64,000 bases of DNA from Dillenia suffruticosa (lineage: Eukaryota; Streptophyta; Magnoliopsida; Dilleniales; Dilleniaceae), in assembly GCA_033439265.1 (NCBI GenBank), contig JAVTVX010000024.1:11825001-11889000 (forward strand), read 5' to 3'. This document shows positions 12,053 through 22,440 of this stretch, one piece after another; positions within the stretch are counted from its first letter, which is position 1; every line of letters begins with the position of its first letter. Below the pieces are notes generated by a model, which made no database searches, was not told where the DNA came from, and saw nothing but the letters and a program-made list of their open reading frames with translations. The position numbers and the translations under genes are program-made.

Positions 12053-13613
12053 TTAAAAGGTAATTATTTAACTTTGTTAAACAAAAATAGATAGTTTTGC
12101 CTCCTATGGGAATCAACCCTTTTAGGTAGTTTAGCTACCATTTTTTATGCTCCTGGCCCACCAGTTTTGTTGTTGTTTCTGTAACAACATCAAGTCATGA
12201 AAATATTAAAAATGGGCGGAAGGGGTCAAATTGTATTATCTATCGAAAACAACTATATGGTTCATTTGAAATCGTCCAACAATGGTAATTAATTATGTGT
12301 AGGTATGCCTTATTTGCATGATAGTTAAAACTATTAGCCAACACACTTAACATTGTTTATGGGAATTAACATATATACATATATATTTCATATATAATGA
12401 ATTGTTTTTGGACAATTATACTGAATTATGATAAAGTTTTACGTACTCGTGATCAAGGATTTTTGGAGGCAAATCAAAGGAAGGGCCTCTAGGAAAGGTG
12501 GTTCTTGACAAAATTTCCATGGCATTGGAGTTTCTCAGTCTCTCATCTCCTTCTCTACTCCCAGAAGCTAGATGACTGCATACAAAGCAGAAGCTTGTTT
12601 CATGTAACTGAAATCTAACTGATACCGAACCCTGCAAAAATTATAATTTTTTTTAAAACCCACATAGAAAAATGTAAGATATATCATAAATTTTCAACAG
12701 GATCCATTCATAAATCAATATCTCCTCAAACAAATAATTGTTTTCAAAGATATAGTATAATATGGTACATTATAAATATGATAAAAAAAATTACCTTGTT
12801 TCCAAGACAAGCCATTACACCACAACCAACACATGAAGTGCTCGGATGGCGAATATGGGGATGTAGTTCATTTCTAATCCAAACTGATATGAAAATTCCA
12901 ACCATTTGCTTGCTAATGATGCACTTGAAATCCCTCACATTGCTGCTTCCGATCGACTTGCAGTTTTTTATAGTTTTAGCTTTCATGTCTTTTTGGTTCT
13001 TGTTTAGAGCTCCCCTTATTATAGAATTCCATCTCGTTGTGATCTCGCTGTTCTCAAAACCGAGAACATTTGATGCACTTAGAGGCACAACTTCTTGAAA
13101 TCTTTTCATGCAAGGGGAGAAAAAGAAAAAGAAAAAAGTACAAAAAATATATATGGTTAATTTTTCACACTAGAGTTTTCGGTAAGGAGAAAAAGGAATT
13201 CGGAAATTACCCAAGAACATAGATATCACATGAGGTGCCATTAATGTCCACCCAATCCTCTATATTTAGATCTTCAGGTGGAGGTAAGCCGCCAACATTC
13301 CACGTGCTAACAAAAACTCTTTATCAACAAAATTATGTACCAAAACAATCAGGAAAATTAAACAATATATATGTGTGTGTGTGTGTGTGTGTGTAAAGAT
13401 ACAGATATACATATTTGGGTTGGGTGAACGGAAATCTTACTTATGGTGATGTACGTCCTTGTGATGCGTGGAGGTGGTTTCTGTTATTGAGGATTTTTTA
13501 TGAAGCAATTCCTCCGGAATGTCATGCAATGCTTTCGTTGGAAAATCCGCAACAAAATTGTTGCTTCCCAGTCTTTTTCTCAGGAATTTATTTGCTATTA
13601 ATCTAGGCCACAT
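11367..13613 (-). CDS. Type I inositol-polyphosphate 5-phosphatase, six exons
   Basis: Predicted to remove the 5-phosphate from inositol polyphosphates or phosphoinositides in plant phosphoinositide signalling. Coding exons on the minus strand are 13613-13441, 13318-13211, 13101-12795, 12631-12447, 11949-11844 and 11744-11367. All introns are GT-AG and all phases agree, giving 1257 nt or 418 residues. The start [13 protein letters not shown], followed by [10 protein letters not shown], matches the conserved family N-terminus; an in-frame ATG 15 nt upstream is less likely. Motifs: FVSTWNVGG (60-68), FQEVVPL (95-101), VCSHLASG (213-220), GDLNYR (264-269), PTYKY (316-320), PAWCDRI (339-345) and SDHRPV (365-370). 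The last four form the Mg-dependent catalytic core and are intact. The protein is shorter than many family members (about 450-660 residues), mainly between residues 115 and 155. The exact subgroup is uncertain. Confidence 0.95.
12015..12050. repeat. (AT)n microsatellite in intron 4
   Basis: About 18 uninterrupted AT units inside the intron between exons 4 and 5 of the phosphatase gene. Confidence 0.95.
13372..13394. repeat. (GT)n microsatellite in intron 1
   Basis: About 11 TG units in the first coding intron of the phosphatase gene. Confidence 0.95.
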
Positions 13614-13650
13614 GACCTTCAAACACAAGACAAAGTATTAGTACAACTGA

Positions 13651-13701
<51 letters not shown>

Positions 13702-14713
13702 CTTCTCTCCCGTTTCCAGCTATGGTTATGGTTGAGGAGTTCTGAAGGGAACATTCAAGAAGTTTTGGATGGAGAGTGCCGCCACACATAAAAATGAGAT
13801 GGACGGGGTAGTTTTGAAATTATGAATTTCTTGACAAGTTGCAGAAGAAGAAGTCTAGAAGTGACGTAGGTGATGATGCGGAGACTGCGGTTAATTTTAT
13901 GTTACTAAATTATATGTGACACGGTGAAAATCACAGTTAAAATGAATGTGATGTATTAATAAAGCCTTAGGCATTATGAGGTTGACATAGATTTTTAGAT
14001 ATATGTTATTGGTATATAGCTGATGGCATGGAAGATGAACCTGTTAGGAGGCGAAGGTTTTTCCCATTGTTATAAAGAGGAGAGAGTAATTCAAACAATG
14101 AGTTGGATAACAAACAATATATGAGAATTGGGAAAGTTCCCATTTTAGCTTAATCTGCCCTATATAAAGTAGAGCTTGGATATAATGCCCAATTCTAAAA
14201 CCTGGACCTTATTTTGATTAAAAGTTCATGTAATTTTGGTCTGACAATTGTCATGTCCTCGGACAAAATAGAAACCTTTGATTACTATTTAATTCGGCAG
14301 CCGCTTGCGGAAGAGAAATGTAGGGCGAGAGGTGGTGAAAGTAGCCGTGAAATTGCCCCCCCTCCCCCCGCAGCCGCAAAAGCCAATACATAAAAGTGGT
14401 CCGACTAAGGATTTTTTAGGGTGTCAATATATATTAATAATCTTGGTATTGAAAGGCTTTAAAATTGGTATCCTTGGACACCTTGTCAATATATATATTA
14501 AGATCTCTTAAATGTTATATTTTAAGTTTTGAATATCATAAGAATGATACATAATTTTTTCTGAGGTACCAATATATTAGCGGCTGGTGAATAATCCAGA
14601 TTGGACAAAGTTGGTAATAAAAAAACTTGGTTGATATTTTTTCTCTTACAAGTGCCGAGTACTCCTTCAATCAAGCCTATCACCTCCTGTGAGTTACAAG
14701 AAGAAAAATGGTC

Positions 14714-14715
<2 letters not shown>
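13614..14715 (-). promoter_or_regulatory. 5' UTR and probable promoter region of the phosphatase gene
   Basis: Upstream sequence of the minus-strand gene. A pure GA/CT tract at 13654-13697 lies about 40 bp upstream of the start codon, where plant 5' UTRs often carry CT repeats. A TTTGAAG acceptor-like site just before the ATG would allow a 5' UTR intron. A C-rich patch lies near 14357-14372. No TATA box was assigned with confidence. Confidence 0.4.
13654..13697. repeat. (GA)22 microsatellite upstream of the phosphatase start
   Basis: Forty-four bases of perfect GA on the plus strand, which is CT in the sense of the gene. Confidence 0.95.
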
Positions 14716-14751
<36 letters not shown>

Positions 14752-14825
14752 CTAAGATTTGAAGTTGGGGTAGTAGACTCTGATGTGGCCTTATGTGGGA
14801 TCCATAATTGAGATGTTGAGAAGGG

Positions 14826-14850
<25 letters not shown>
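14716..14850. repeat. Two (GA)n tracts
   Basis: Perfect GA runs at 14716-14750 and 14826-14850, separated by about 75 bp. The open minus-strand frame across them encodes only Ser-Leu repeats and is not considered a gene. Confidence 0.95.
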
Positions 14851-14856
<6 letters not shown>

Positions 14857-15836
14857 TGTGTTGCCGAAAATCTTCCTACGACTGGCTTTGGGCTGTGGGC
14901 CAATATAACGAATAATGAAGAAGAGAAAGTAGCTACTCGGAAGTATGTCTCTTCAAGAAGGAAAAAAAAAAATTGATGGCTACGGTTTGATGATTCAATG
15001 ATATATTGCATGTGCACAATTATTTTTTCATGCCCCATTTTTAGGTGTTCATAATTTATGAGACAAGTTGCACAAGATATAATTTTGCCACGTCATTTTC
15101 CCTTTCCTTTTGTTTTCTTTTTCTTTTTCTTTTTTTAACTTAAATCCCTTATTTTAGAACATCAGAAAGAAATTAAAAATTATGAAGCAAAACTTGTTCA
15201 GGTCAGAATTGACAAGTATTTTTCAAGTCAGTGTAGTTGCGGTCATGTTAGGAATCCGGCTCGTTGGGTCCCTAGGAAAACCGCTTTGTGGGCGTTTTGG
15301 CGGGATGGCTTGTGGTCTCGGGGCGGTCTCTTACTGTATTTATGTCCTACGAAGAGAGGATTTCTTAAGCAAAATGTTTGCTTGGCGGGTGAATGGTGTG
15401 AAGGGGCTTGAGCCAAGGAAGCTTGGCTAGAGAGGGAAGGGTTAAACACGGGCTTGAAATCGAAATCAAGATCGTAAGCATGTTAAACTTATGAAGTCTT
15501 GACTTGCCTAAGAGTCTAAATAAGAAAACTCTAATTTAGAGAACTCAAACATTTGAAGAGGGATTGTTATTTTTCAAAAGTATGATTTACAATGCTTGGG
15601 GTTAACCAATTTATAGGCCTAGGGGAGGGGACATCTAGATTACATAATAATAAGCCATTCATGGTTGTGGCTCTTGGATTTTCCATCATTTACATATGCT
15701 AATCCCTACATTTCCCCTATTGATTATCAATTATTGCATTTATTCAAATTCCGTCCATAACTTCTCAAGTCTTTTGGCCTTCTTCGAAGCTTCCTTCCTT
15801 TGTCCCACAAGATAGCTTGTACTTGGTCGGGCCGAA

Positions 15837-18345
15837 TGTCACGCCTCGACTCTCGCGTCGAGCACATAACAATCGTCGCGTTATCTCGGCATACGGGTAT
15901 GACCTCCCCATATACCAAGATAGCGCTAGGTATCCTAATTGTATAATAAATCTTTCAAAACATAAAATCCATCAAAATAAGAATTCATATATATAACACA
16001 CATACAAGGAGCCCATCCGGCCTATCCCTGTACATACATGCATGCATCGACACACAATCAAGAATCCCTGTACATGCATACTTACAGATTTGGCCATCCC
16101 ATCTATTCCAAAATTCTCAAATATTTCATGGATTTACAAACCAAAAAAATGTTCCAAATATCCCAATACAAAATAAACGACTTTCAAAAATGGATTTGTA
16201 CAAATGATGAAATCACAAATGATGAAATCACAAATTATAGTCGTATAGATTTTACCAATACTTGCTCAAGGGAATTAAGCGAGTATCAAATAAAATCCAA
16301 ACAATATGTGATGTACAGAACTTCCTTCCCATAGATTCCCTTAATCCTAATTCAAAAATAAAATGTATAATCATAATTTACCAAAAATCCACAAAAGAAA
16401 TTTTCAATCACCACTACGAGACGTCCTTGAGCTACACTTCCTCTGAAAAATTAAAAAAGAAGAGTGAGTATTTTAAAATACTCAATGAGTGGAGTACAAT
16501 GATATGCAACATATACATGAGGGGTGAAAATGGTTATACCAAACAATTATATACAAATTACATTGCCATAATAAAAAAAACTTTATATAAAACAATTCAT
16601 CACAAACCACCATGACTCATATATATATATATATATATACAAATCAAACAACTTACATTTATTTTTCACAATTTTGGGATATGCCGAAGTCTCTATCCTA
16701 TCAATGACCGTTGGTAGGATCCATCAAGGGATTTTTTTTCACAATTTTCTCAAAATCCCATCCCCTTGGCATTGGCCCGGAGATCCGTAGGGTGCGTCCA
16801 CGTTATCATGGCAGCCTGAGGAGGCTCTCCAACCCGCCTACCACCAAGCTAAATTAAACAGCCTTAGCTACACCGCCCTGATGACTCGGTCCATGGCTAG
16901 ACTTAGACTATAGTCATTTTTCAGCACCTTGTTACCAAATATTTATTTAATAAATCAAATCATGCTCAAATTTCAAGGTAAAGCAAACATCTCACAATTC
17001 TCATGATATCCAAACATGATACAGTGAAAATAATTCAATAAACATACTCGAGTCATGGAATTGTTAAATCACATTTCAGGGTACACCAATTTCACAAAAC
17101 ATTTCGAAAAACATGTCAAATTTAATTTAAAATCAGTTTATAAATAATAATTTAAAACAATTTACTCATTTACATAAGATATAATCGTCCACTCACCTCA
17201 GGAGGGTATTCACTCCCTATGCATTATCAACTCCAAAGAAATCTTCTTTCAATCTACAATGGATTGTCCTAAATCAGCAATAACAATTTTCGGGTCATTT
17301 CTCTTTAAATTCAAAATTTTATAAATTTTCCTTAATTTTATTTAAACACTAGCATTCATCTATCTTTTGGACCCTTTTCCATGAGTTCACAAACTCCAAT
17401 AAAAGAGGGATTATATTAGATTAAGACAAACTACCATTTTTCCACAACATGAACAAGACTTAATAAGGCAAGGATGAATAGGTACTCAGAACATGTCTTT
17501 CCTTTAGAGCATGTCTTTCCAGCATATAGCCTATTAGTGTAAGCCATGAATGGTATGAGTCAAGAAAGCACATGGAATCCTCAAATATTCAAGCTTTGAT
17601 GCCCATGGAAAATTTTTGATTGCTTTTATAATATCCTATTAAGATAGACAAGACTTGGACCTAAGAGACTTTGATTCTTTGCCATTTTAATATTGACCGA
17701 TGACCAGGAAACCTTACAGTTTATGCACAGAAATTCTCTTAACTCTTAGGTCAAAGGATTCTCTTTGATCAACTTTCTAAACCCTTGTATTTATGGGAGA
17801 AGCATCAAAATGTCCCAGTTCACTATATCTCTAAGCCAACATTCAAGATTGTTTAGTACACATCAAAATTTTTACCCACAAAAGAAAACCTTAATTCAAG
17901 TAATTGGTCTTCAATAAGAATAATTTAACAAAACCCTAAAGAAATTACCATATTCCCAGTCTTGTTCGCTTCCAAATTGCTTATGAAATTTAAAAAAAAA
18001 AAATAGAGAAGAGTTGCAGAGGCTACACTCACACTCACAAAGATGAGTTCACTGTAGTAGAGGGGAGTGCACAGTCTTCTGGCGTTGGCGATGAAGGAGA
18101 AGTGAAGCTCGTAGCTCGACTTTGGAAGGAGGCAAAGAGAGAGATGAGAAGCTGAAGTAGAGGGAGAGAGTGAGAGTGAGAGTGAGAGAGAGAGAGAGAG
18201 AGAGATGGGGGGTTGGGGTTTGTGGGAAATGAAATTGGGAATTTGGGAAAGGGGGGAAAGAGGAAGAGAGAGAGAGACAGAATTAAAAAAAACTTTGACT
18301 TTTATTTTATTTTCTTTTTTATTTTTCCTGTTTCTCGGTACTACA
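15837..18345 (-). mobile_element. Solo LTR of a Tekay/Del-like gypsy element
   Basis: A 2509 bp LTR with no internal region. On the minus strand it starts TGTAGTACCGAG (18345) and ends GGCGTGACA (15837). The five bases on either side are identical: CCGAA at 15832-15836 and at 18346-18350. It interrupts an older LTR: joining the flanks restores a sequence matching 21320-21370 (ACTTG, then CTTGG/CCTAG, ATGTTGGGCCTTGG). It shares its terminal ~90 bp and pyrimidine-rich start with the LTR at 2897-5610. Open frames inside it (for example 16038-16615 on the plus strand) show no conserved domains. Confidence 0.9.
16618..16639. repeat. (AT)n microsatellite in the solo LTR
   Basis: Eleven AT units inside the solo LTR. 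Confidence 0.9.
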
Positions 18346-18465
18346 CCGAACCTCTGCATGGCCTAGATGTTGGGCCTTGGCTCTTAGTGCTGGTCCTCAT
18401 GGTGTTGGGCCTTGCGATTCTTCATTCAGTACTTGGGCTCATGAGCCATTTTAGGGTTTGTAATA

Positions 18466-19392
18466 TTTGCCCCCTTGAAGATCGACCTTACCCTCAATGA
18501 CAAAAGTAGGATAACAATAGACCACCATTCCAACTTCTTCCCATGTTGCATATTTGGGGCTTAGATCTTTCCATTTAACTAGCACTTCATAGCAAGTATG
18601 GTTATCTTGGCAAGTCATGCGGGTGCCAGTAATGTCTTCTAGCATAAGGAACATGTGTTTGATTTTTAGTAATGTCTTCTAGCATAAGGAACATGTGTTT
18701 GATTTTTTCAATCACTGGGCTGGTGGTTGTCACACGTGAATGATGCATTATATGCCTTCTTAGCTATTTGCAAGGGAAAATGGGATTCATTTGAGTAGTA
18801 GAAGGTAGGTAGAGCTTGTATTCAATATTTCCATACTGGCCACAATAGGGTAGGGACCATAGTGCTGGACTTTGAGTCTCATGATAGCTCTCTTGGGATC
18901 TCTTTTCATGGTATAGATGAAACGAATATATGCCCCTTCTCTAACTTTGAAAGTTTCCTTGGGCAGAGGAAGGTCAAAATGACTTAGAATGTCCAGTGAG
19001 CAAGACTTCCATTTAGGCCTTGCATCTGGTTGTTTTAGGTCTTGGGATGTTTTACCTTGGTGGGCTGGTGACCTTGGCATTGGAGCTGTACCAATGACGA
19101 CATTGCTAGCATGCTTGTCTTGTGTTGAGGCCATGGCTTTATGAAGCACCTCCTCTTTGTCAAAGGATGGCCCTTCATGGAGAGGGTGGCTTCTTTGCTT
19201 GGGTGGTAATGCTACCAGCTGCAAGTTTTGGAGAATGTTTATAATGTTGACCAAGCTTTGTTCAAGGTGATCAAAATGCTGGTCCATTTGGGTAAAGTGC
19301 TAATCGACGTCCCTCCTTGCTTGTAGAGTGGTTTCCATGTGGGCTTCTAGGGTTTTGAGTTTCTCAAGTTGAGTGGGGATCTTTTCGGCCAT
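18466..19392 (-). pseudogene. Fused gag N-terminus and pol C-terminus with chromodomain
   Basis: On the minus strand an ATG at 19392 opens MAEKIPTQLEKLKTLEAHME, a chromovirus gag N-terminus. The gag coil follows (MDQHFDHLEQSLVNIINILQ, about 19287-19225). Within ~250 bp it changes to the region after integrase (FKVREGAYIRFIY, RLKVQHYGPYPIV), and then to a chromodomain (YEVLVKWKDLSPKYATWEEV, about 18590-18520) ending beside the 3' LTR. Protease, RT, RNase H and most of integrase are missing, so it is an internal deletion derivative. A 40 bp tandem duplication (18628-18667 and 18668-18707) and stops break the frame between the parts. A non-autonomous element that spread in this deleted form is possible but cannot be shown here. 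Confidence 0.8.
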
Positions 19393-20759
19393 GGTGGTGG
19401 TTGGGATGAAAAGGGTTGTTTTTTTTTTTTGTGAATGAAGAGTGTGTTATGGTTGAAGGATGAAACATTGCAAGGATAGGTATGTGGTTTAGGAGTGAAA
19501 TGGTGTAGGTGGAATGAATGCATTCTCAATGAAATGTGGGTTAGGCAACCACCCCTCTCAATGAAATATCTCCCAATGGTAGACTCTCAATGAAAAGAAT
19601 GTAAAGGCATCATCATCATCATCAACAGCTAGGGAATGGAAGGGTGTAAGGACAGTATGGGGTAAAATGGTGTGAGATGGAATGGATGCACTCTCAATGG
19701 AATCCTCTCAATGAAATATGGTAGTGGATTGCCTGCTCCCAATGAATACACCAATATGATGGAGACTTGGATCTATGGTTGATAAATTGGACACAATTCT
19801 AGAGTAAAATTATGAATCGATAATGCTATACCATAGGGATCTCTCGCGTAGTATGTAAATTAAGGGTTTAAAAATTGCCTTTGTAGAAGAAGAACTGTAA
19901 GTCTACTACTCTGCATCGTAGGGATTACTCGAGTAGTTTGTAAATTAAGGAAAGATTTGCATCCTTAAACTCCTAAGATAGATCTCTTTCAAAGTAAGAG
20001 AGAAACTTGTATTTTTACTTCTTCAAAGGATGATTACAGTGGCTGAGACCTTGACGGGAGGGAGGAGTACAAAGGGTTATATTCGATCTTAGCCACACAT
20101 CCAAGTAACTCTTAGGACACTTTTAGATCTTAATCATATATCTAAGTGGCTTTTGATCTCTCTCATTAATTCCTTTTCTAGAATACAGCTCTTAGATATC
20201 CCGTTATTTATTCTCCTCATATATTTATTTCTTCCCACACTTATTCCTAAGTGTTCCTTTATTTCATCCCTTTGATTTCCCGCATGTAGTTCTCATGCTT
20301 TGCCTCTTGGCCTTTCTGTTGCATGGTCCCTTTGGCCACCTGGGGCATCAATGGAGGAAGCCTTGGCTTGCATGAGAGCCTAAGTAAGAGAACTATAATT
20401 TAGAGAACTCAAACACTTAAGAGTCAAACTCAATGAAATGTAAACTCACATACTATCCAATTCAATAACAATTGGTGCTCTCATTGAGAGTCGAACTCAA
20501 TGAAATGAAATGGTGTAGGTGGAATGGATTTACTCTCAATGGAATGTGGGTTGGGCAACCCCTCTCAATGAAATGTCTCCCAACAGGAGGCTTTCAATGA
20601 AAAGAATGTAAGAACTGTATTATTAATATTATTATTTCGAAATGGAAGGGTGTAAGGATAGTATGTGGTAAAAGGGTGTGAGGTGGAATGGATGCACTTT
20701 CAATGGGAACCTCTCAGAAATATGGCAATAAATTGCCTACTTTCAATGAAAACACCAAT
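19393..20759 (-). repeat. Rearranged leader of the chromovirus with a duplicated block
   Basis: Non-coding. A block rich in CTCTCAATGAAAT repeats occurs twice, at about 19495-19755 and 20510-20759. Each ends in a PBS-like ATTGGTG-TTCATTG sequence on the minus strand (around 19755-19738 and 20759-20744). Between them, about 19760-20395 resembles a diverged LTR of the same family (compare the CTTCAAAGGATGATTACA region with 21085-21110). This suggests a nested or recombined second LTR. A trinucleotide run (CAT)n lies near 19609-19623. Confidence 0.6.
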
Positions 20760-21602
20760 TATTAGGAACCCGGGTCTATGGGTCCCTATGAACACCGCTT
20801 GGCGGGTGTGTTGGCAAGATGGTTTGTGGTTTTGGGCGGAGTGTGCCTCTCTCGTAGCACCTATGTCCTACGAATAGAGGATTGCTTGAGCAAAGTGTTT
20901 GCTCGGTAGGTGCATAGAGCGAAGGGGCTCGAGCCAAGGAGGCTTGGCAAAAGAGGGAACAAAGCCTTGCGATGGAAATCAAGATCGTGAGTCTATTAAA
21001 CTTAGGAAGCCTTGGCTTGTCTAAGAGCTTAAATAAGAGAACTTTAATTTAGAGAACTCAAACACCTAAAGAAGGATTTGTTATTTCTCAAAATGATGAT
21101 TTATAATGCATGGGTTACATGCCTAGGGAAGGAGACATCAAAGGTTACATATTAATAAGCCATTCATGGTTGTGGTTCTTGGGTTTTCCCTCATTTACAT
21201 GTGCTAATCCCTACATTTCCTTTTTGATTACCAATTATTGCATTTATTTAAATTCCCTCCATGACTTCTCAAGTCTTTTGGCCTTCTTGGAAGCTTCCTT
21301 TCTTTGGACCATAGAGAAACTTGTGTTTGGGTGGGACTAACCTTTGCTTGGCTTGGATGTTGGGCCTTGGGTCTCAATACTTGGTCTCTCGATGTTGGGT
21401 CTTGGGTCTTGGGGTTGGGTCTTTTTGTGTTGGGCTCTCGGTGTTGGATCTCTCGATATTGGCCTCTTGATGCTGGGTCAATGAGCAGTGGGGCGCTGGA
21501 CACTTAGAGCTCATCTTGTACGAGCAGTCTTCACCGGCTGCAGTGGCCTTGCACTCCTCTATCTAGTGCTTGGGTTTGTGAGCCATTTCGCGGTTTGTAA
21601 CA
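20760..21602 (-). mobile_element. Chromovirus 5' LTR (LTR copy B)
   Basis: An 843 bp LTR. On the minus strand it starts TGTTACAAACC and ends GGGTTCCTAATA beside the primer-binding site. It is nearly colinear with the LTRs at 22913-23772 and 25090-25830, and with the split LTR at 15246-18465. Confidence 0.8.
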
Positions 21603-22440
21603 AGTCATCCGATGCAAGTGTGCGCAGTTACTACTTGAAAGATATAATAAATTAGTACAAATTTTCAACTTTCTATCTTAATCCATATCTTATCAATGTC
21701 AATTTATTTTTAACAATAACTAAATAAAAATCCACCAACATTACTTGAATATTAAATAAAATTGAATTAAAATCTAAATAATTAATAGCAATATTGTTAT
21801 ACACTTGAATTTATTTTATTTTATTTTATTTTAGGATTTATTTATGACTTTTAGAACTATTTTTAGGTTTTATGTCAAGATTTTATATTGATTATTTTCA
21901 TGGATTTTATTTTAAGATTATTGGGCTTATTTAAAAATATTGGATTGCACACACAATTATTAGTATTTTGAACATAACTTTCTGATATGATATTTGATTG
22001 GCCTGATTCTTGTTGGGTTGGAAAGAAAACTTCAAGGCCTACAAATCTTATGAAGATCTCAGAGGCTGGATCATACTAGAAGATATTTGAAATTTGAGTC
22101 AAAGTTACTGCAGTGCTAGAAATCAAGGTCCAAGAGTTTTAAAAGCCCAAGTCTAAGTGAAATATCAAGTTGTTATGAACACCCACGAATTTTAGTCAAT
22201 TAGGTCTCTTAGGAATTAGATTATAAGAAGGAGACATCCTTTACACTTGAAGAAGGGAGGAGAAACCCTAGCAGCCGCCTCTTTGGTCTTCTTGGATGGG
22301 ACTCTTCGATCTTCATTGGAGTCGAAGAGGTTGTACTGTTTTTTTTTTTTTACTTTTCTTGTATTTCTTTATCATGTCTACTTAGATTTCTTGTTCCTAG
22401 GACTCGTCAAGTTAATCTCAGCTTTGACGAGGCACCCTTC
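21603..22440 (+). repeat. Flank segment X, copy 1
   Basis: About 838 bp that follows LTR copy B. It recurs at 23773-24602 and at 25831-25946 plus 35647-36340. It holds AGTCATCC at the start, TTTTA repeats near 21815-21835, and a distal block AGAAGGGAGGAGAAACCCTA. A 250 bp relative lies at 45185-45440. No protein is recognised. The sequence style suggests the LTR of another gypsy element, but I did not find its ends. Confidence 0.75.

Larger units (their letters stand above)
15246..21602 (-). mobile_element. Deleted chromovirus with two LTRs (composite)
   Basis: A minus-strand gypsy element. The 3' LTR (15246-15836 continuing at 18351-18465) starts TGTTAGGAATCC on the plus strand, and the 5' LTR (20760-21602) ends GGTTTGTAACA. 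The flanking five bases are GGTCA (15241-15245) and AGTCA (21603-21607), a target duplication with one mismatch. Joining the two flanks recreates sequence resembling 45200-45300, which supports these outer boundaries. The interior keeps only gag and the extreme C-terminus of pol. A solo LTR interrupts the 3' LTR, and the leader is rearranged. Confidence 0.75.

Noticed and set aside
14694..15038. Minus-strand ORF of 114 codons with Ser-Leu runs
   Set aside because: Driven by GA/CT microsatellites. The same applies to 17925-18359, 61236-61472 and 62268-62492.
16038..16615. Two overlapping plus-strand ORFs of about 100 codons
   Set aside because: Inside the solo LTR, antisense to the element, without recognisable motifs.
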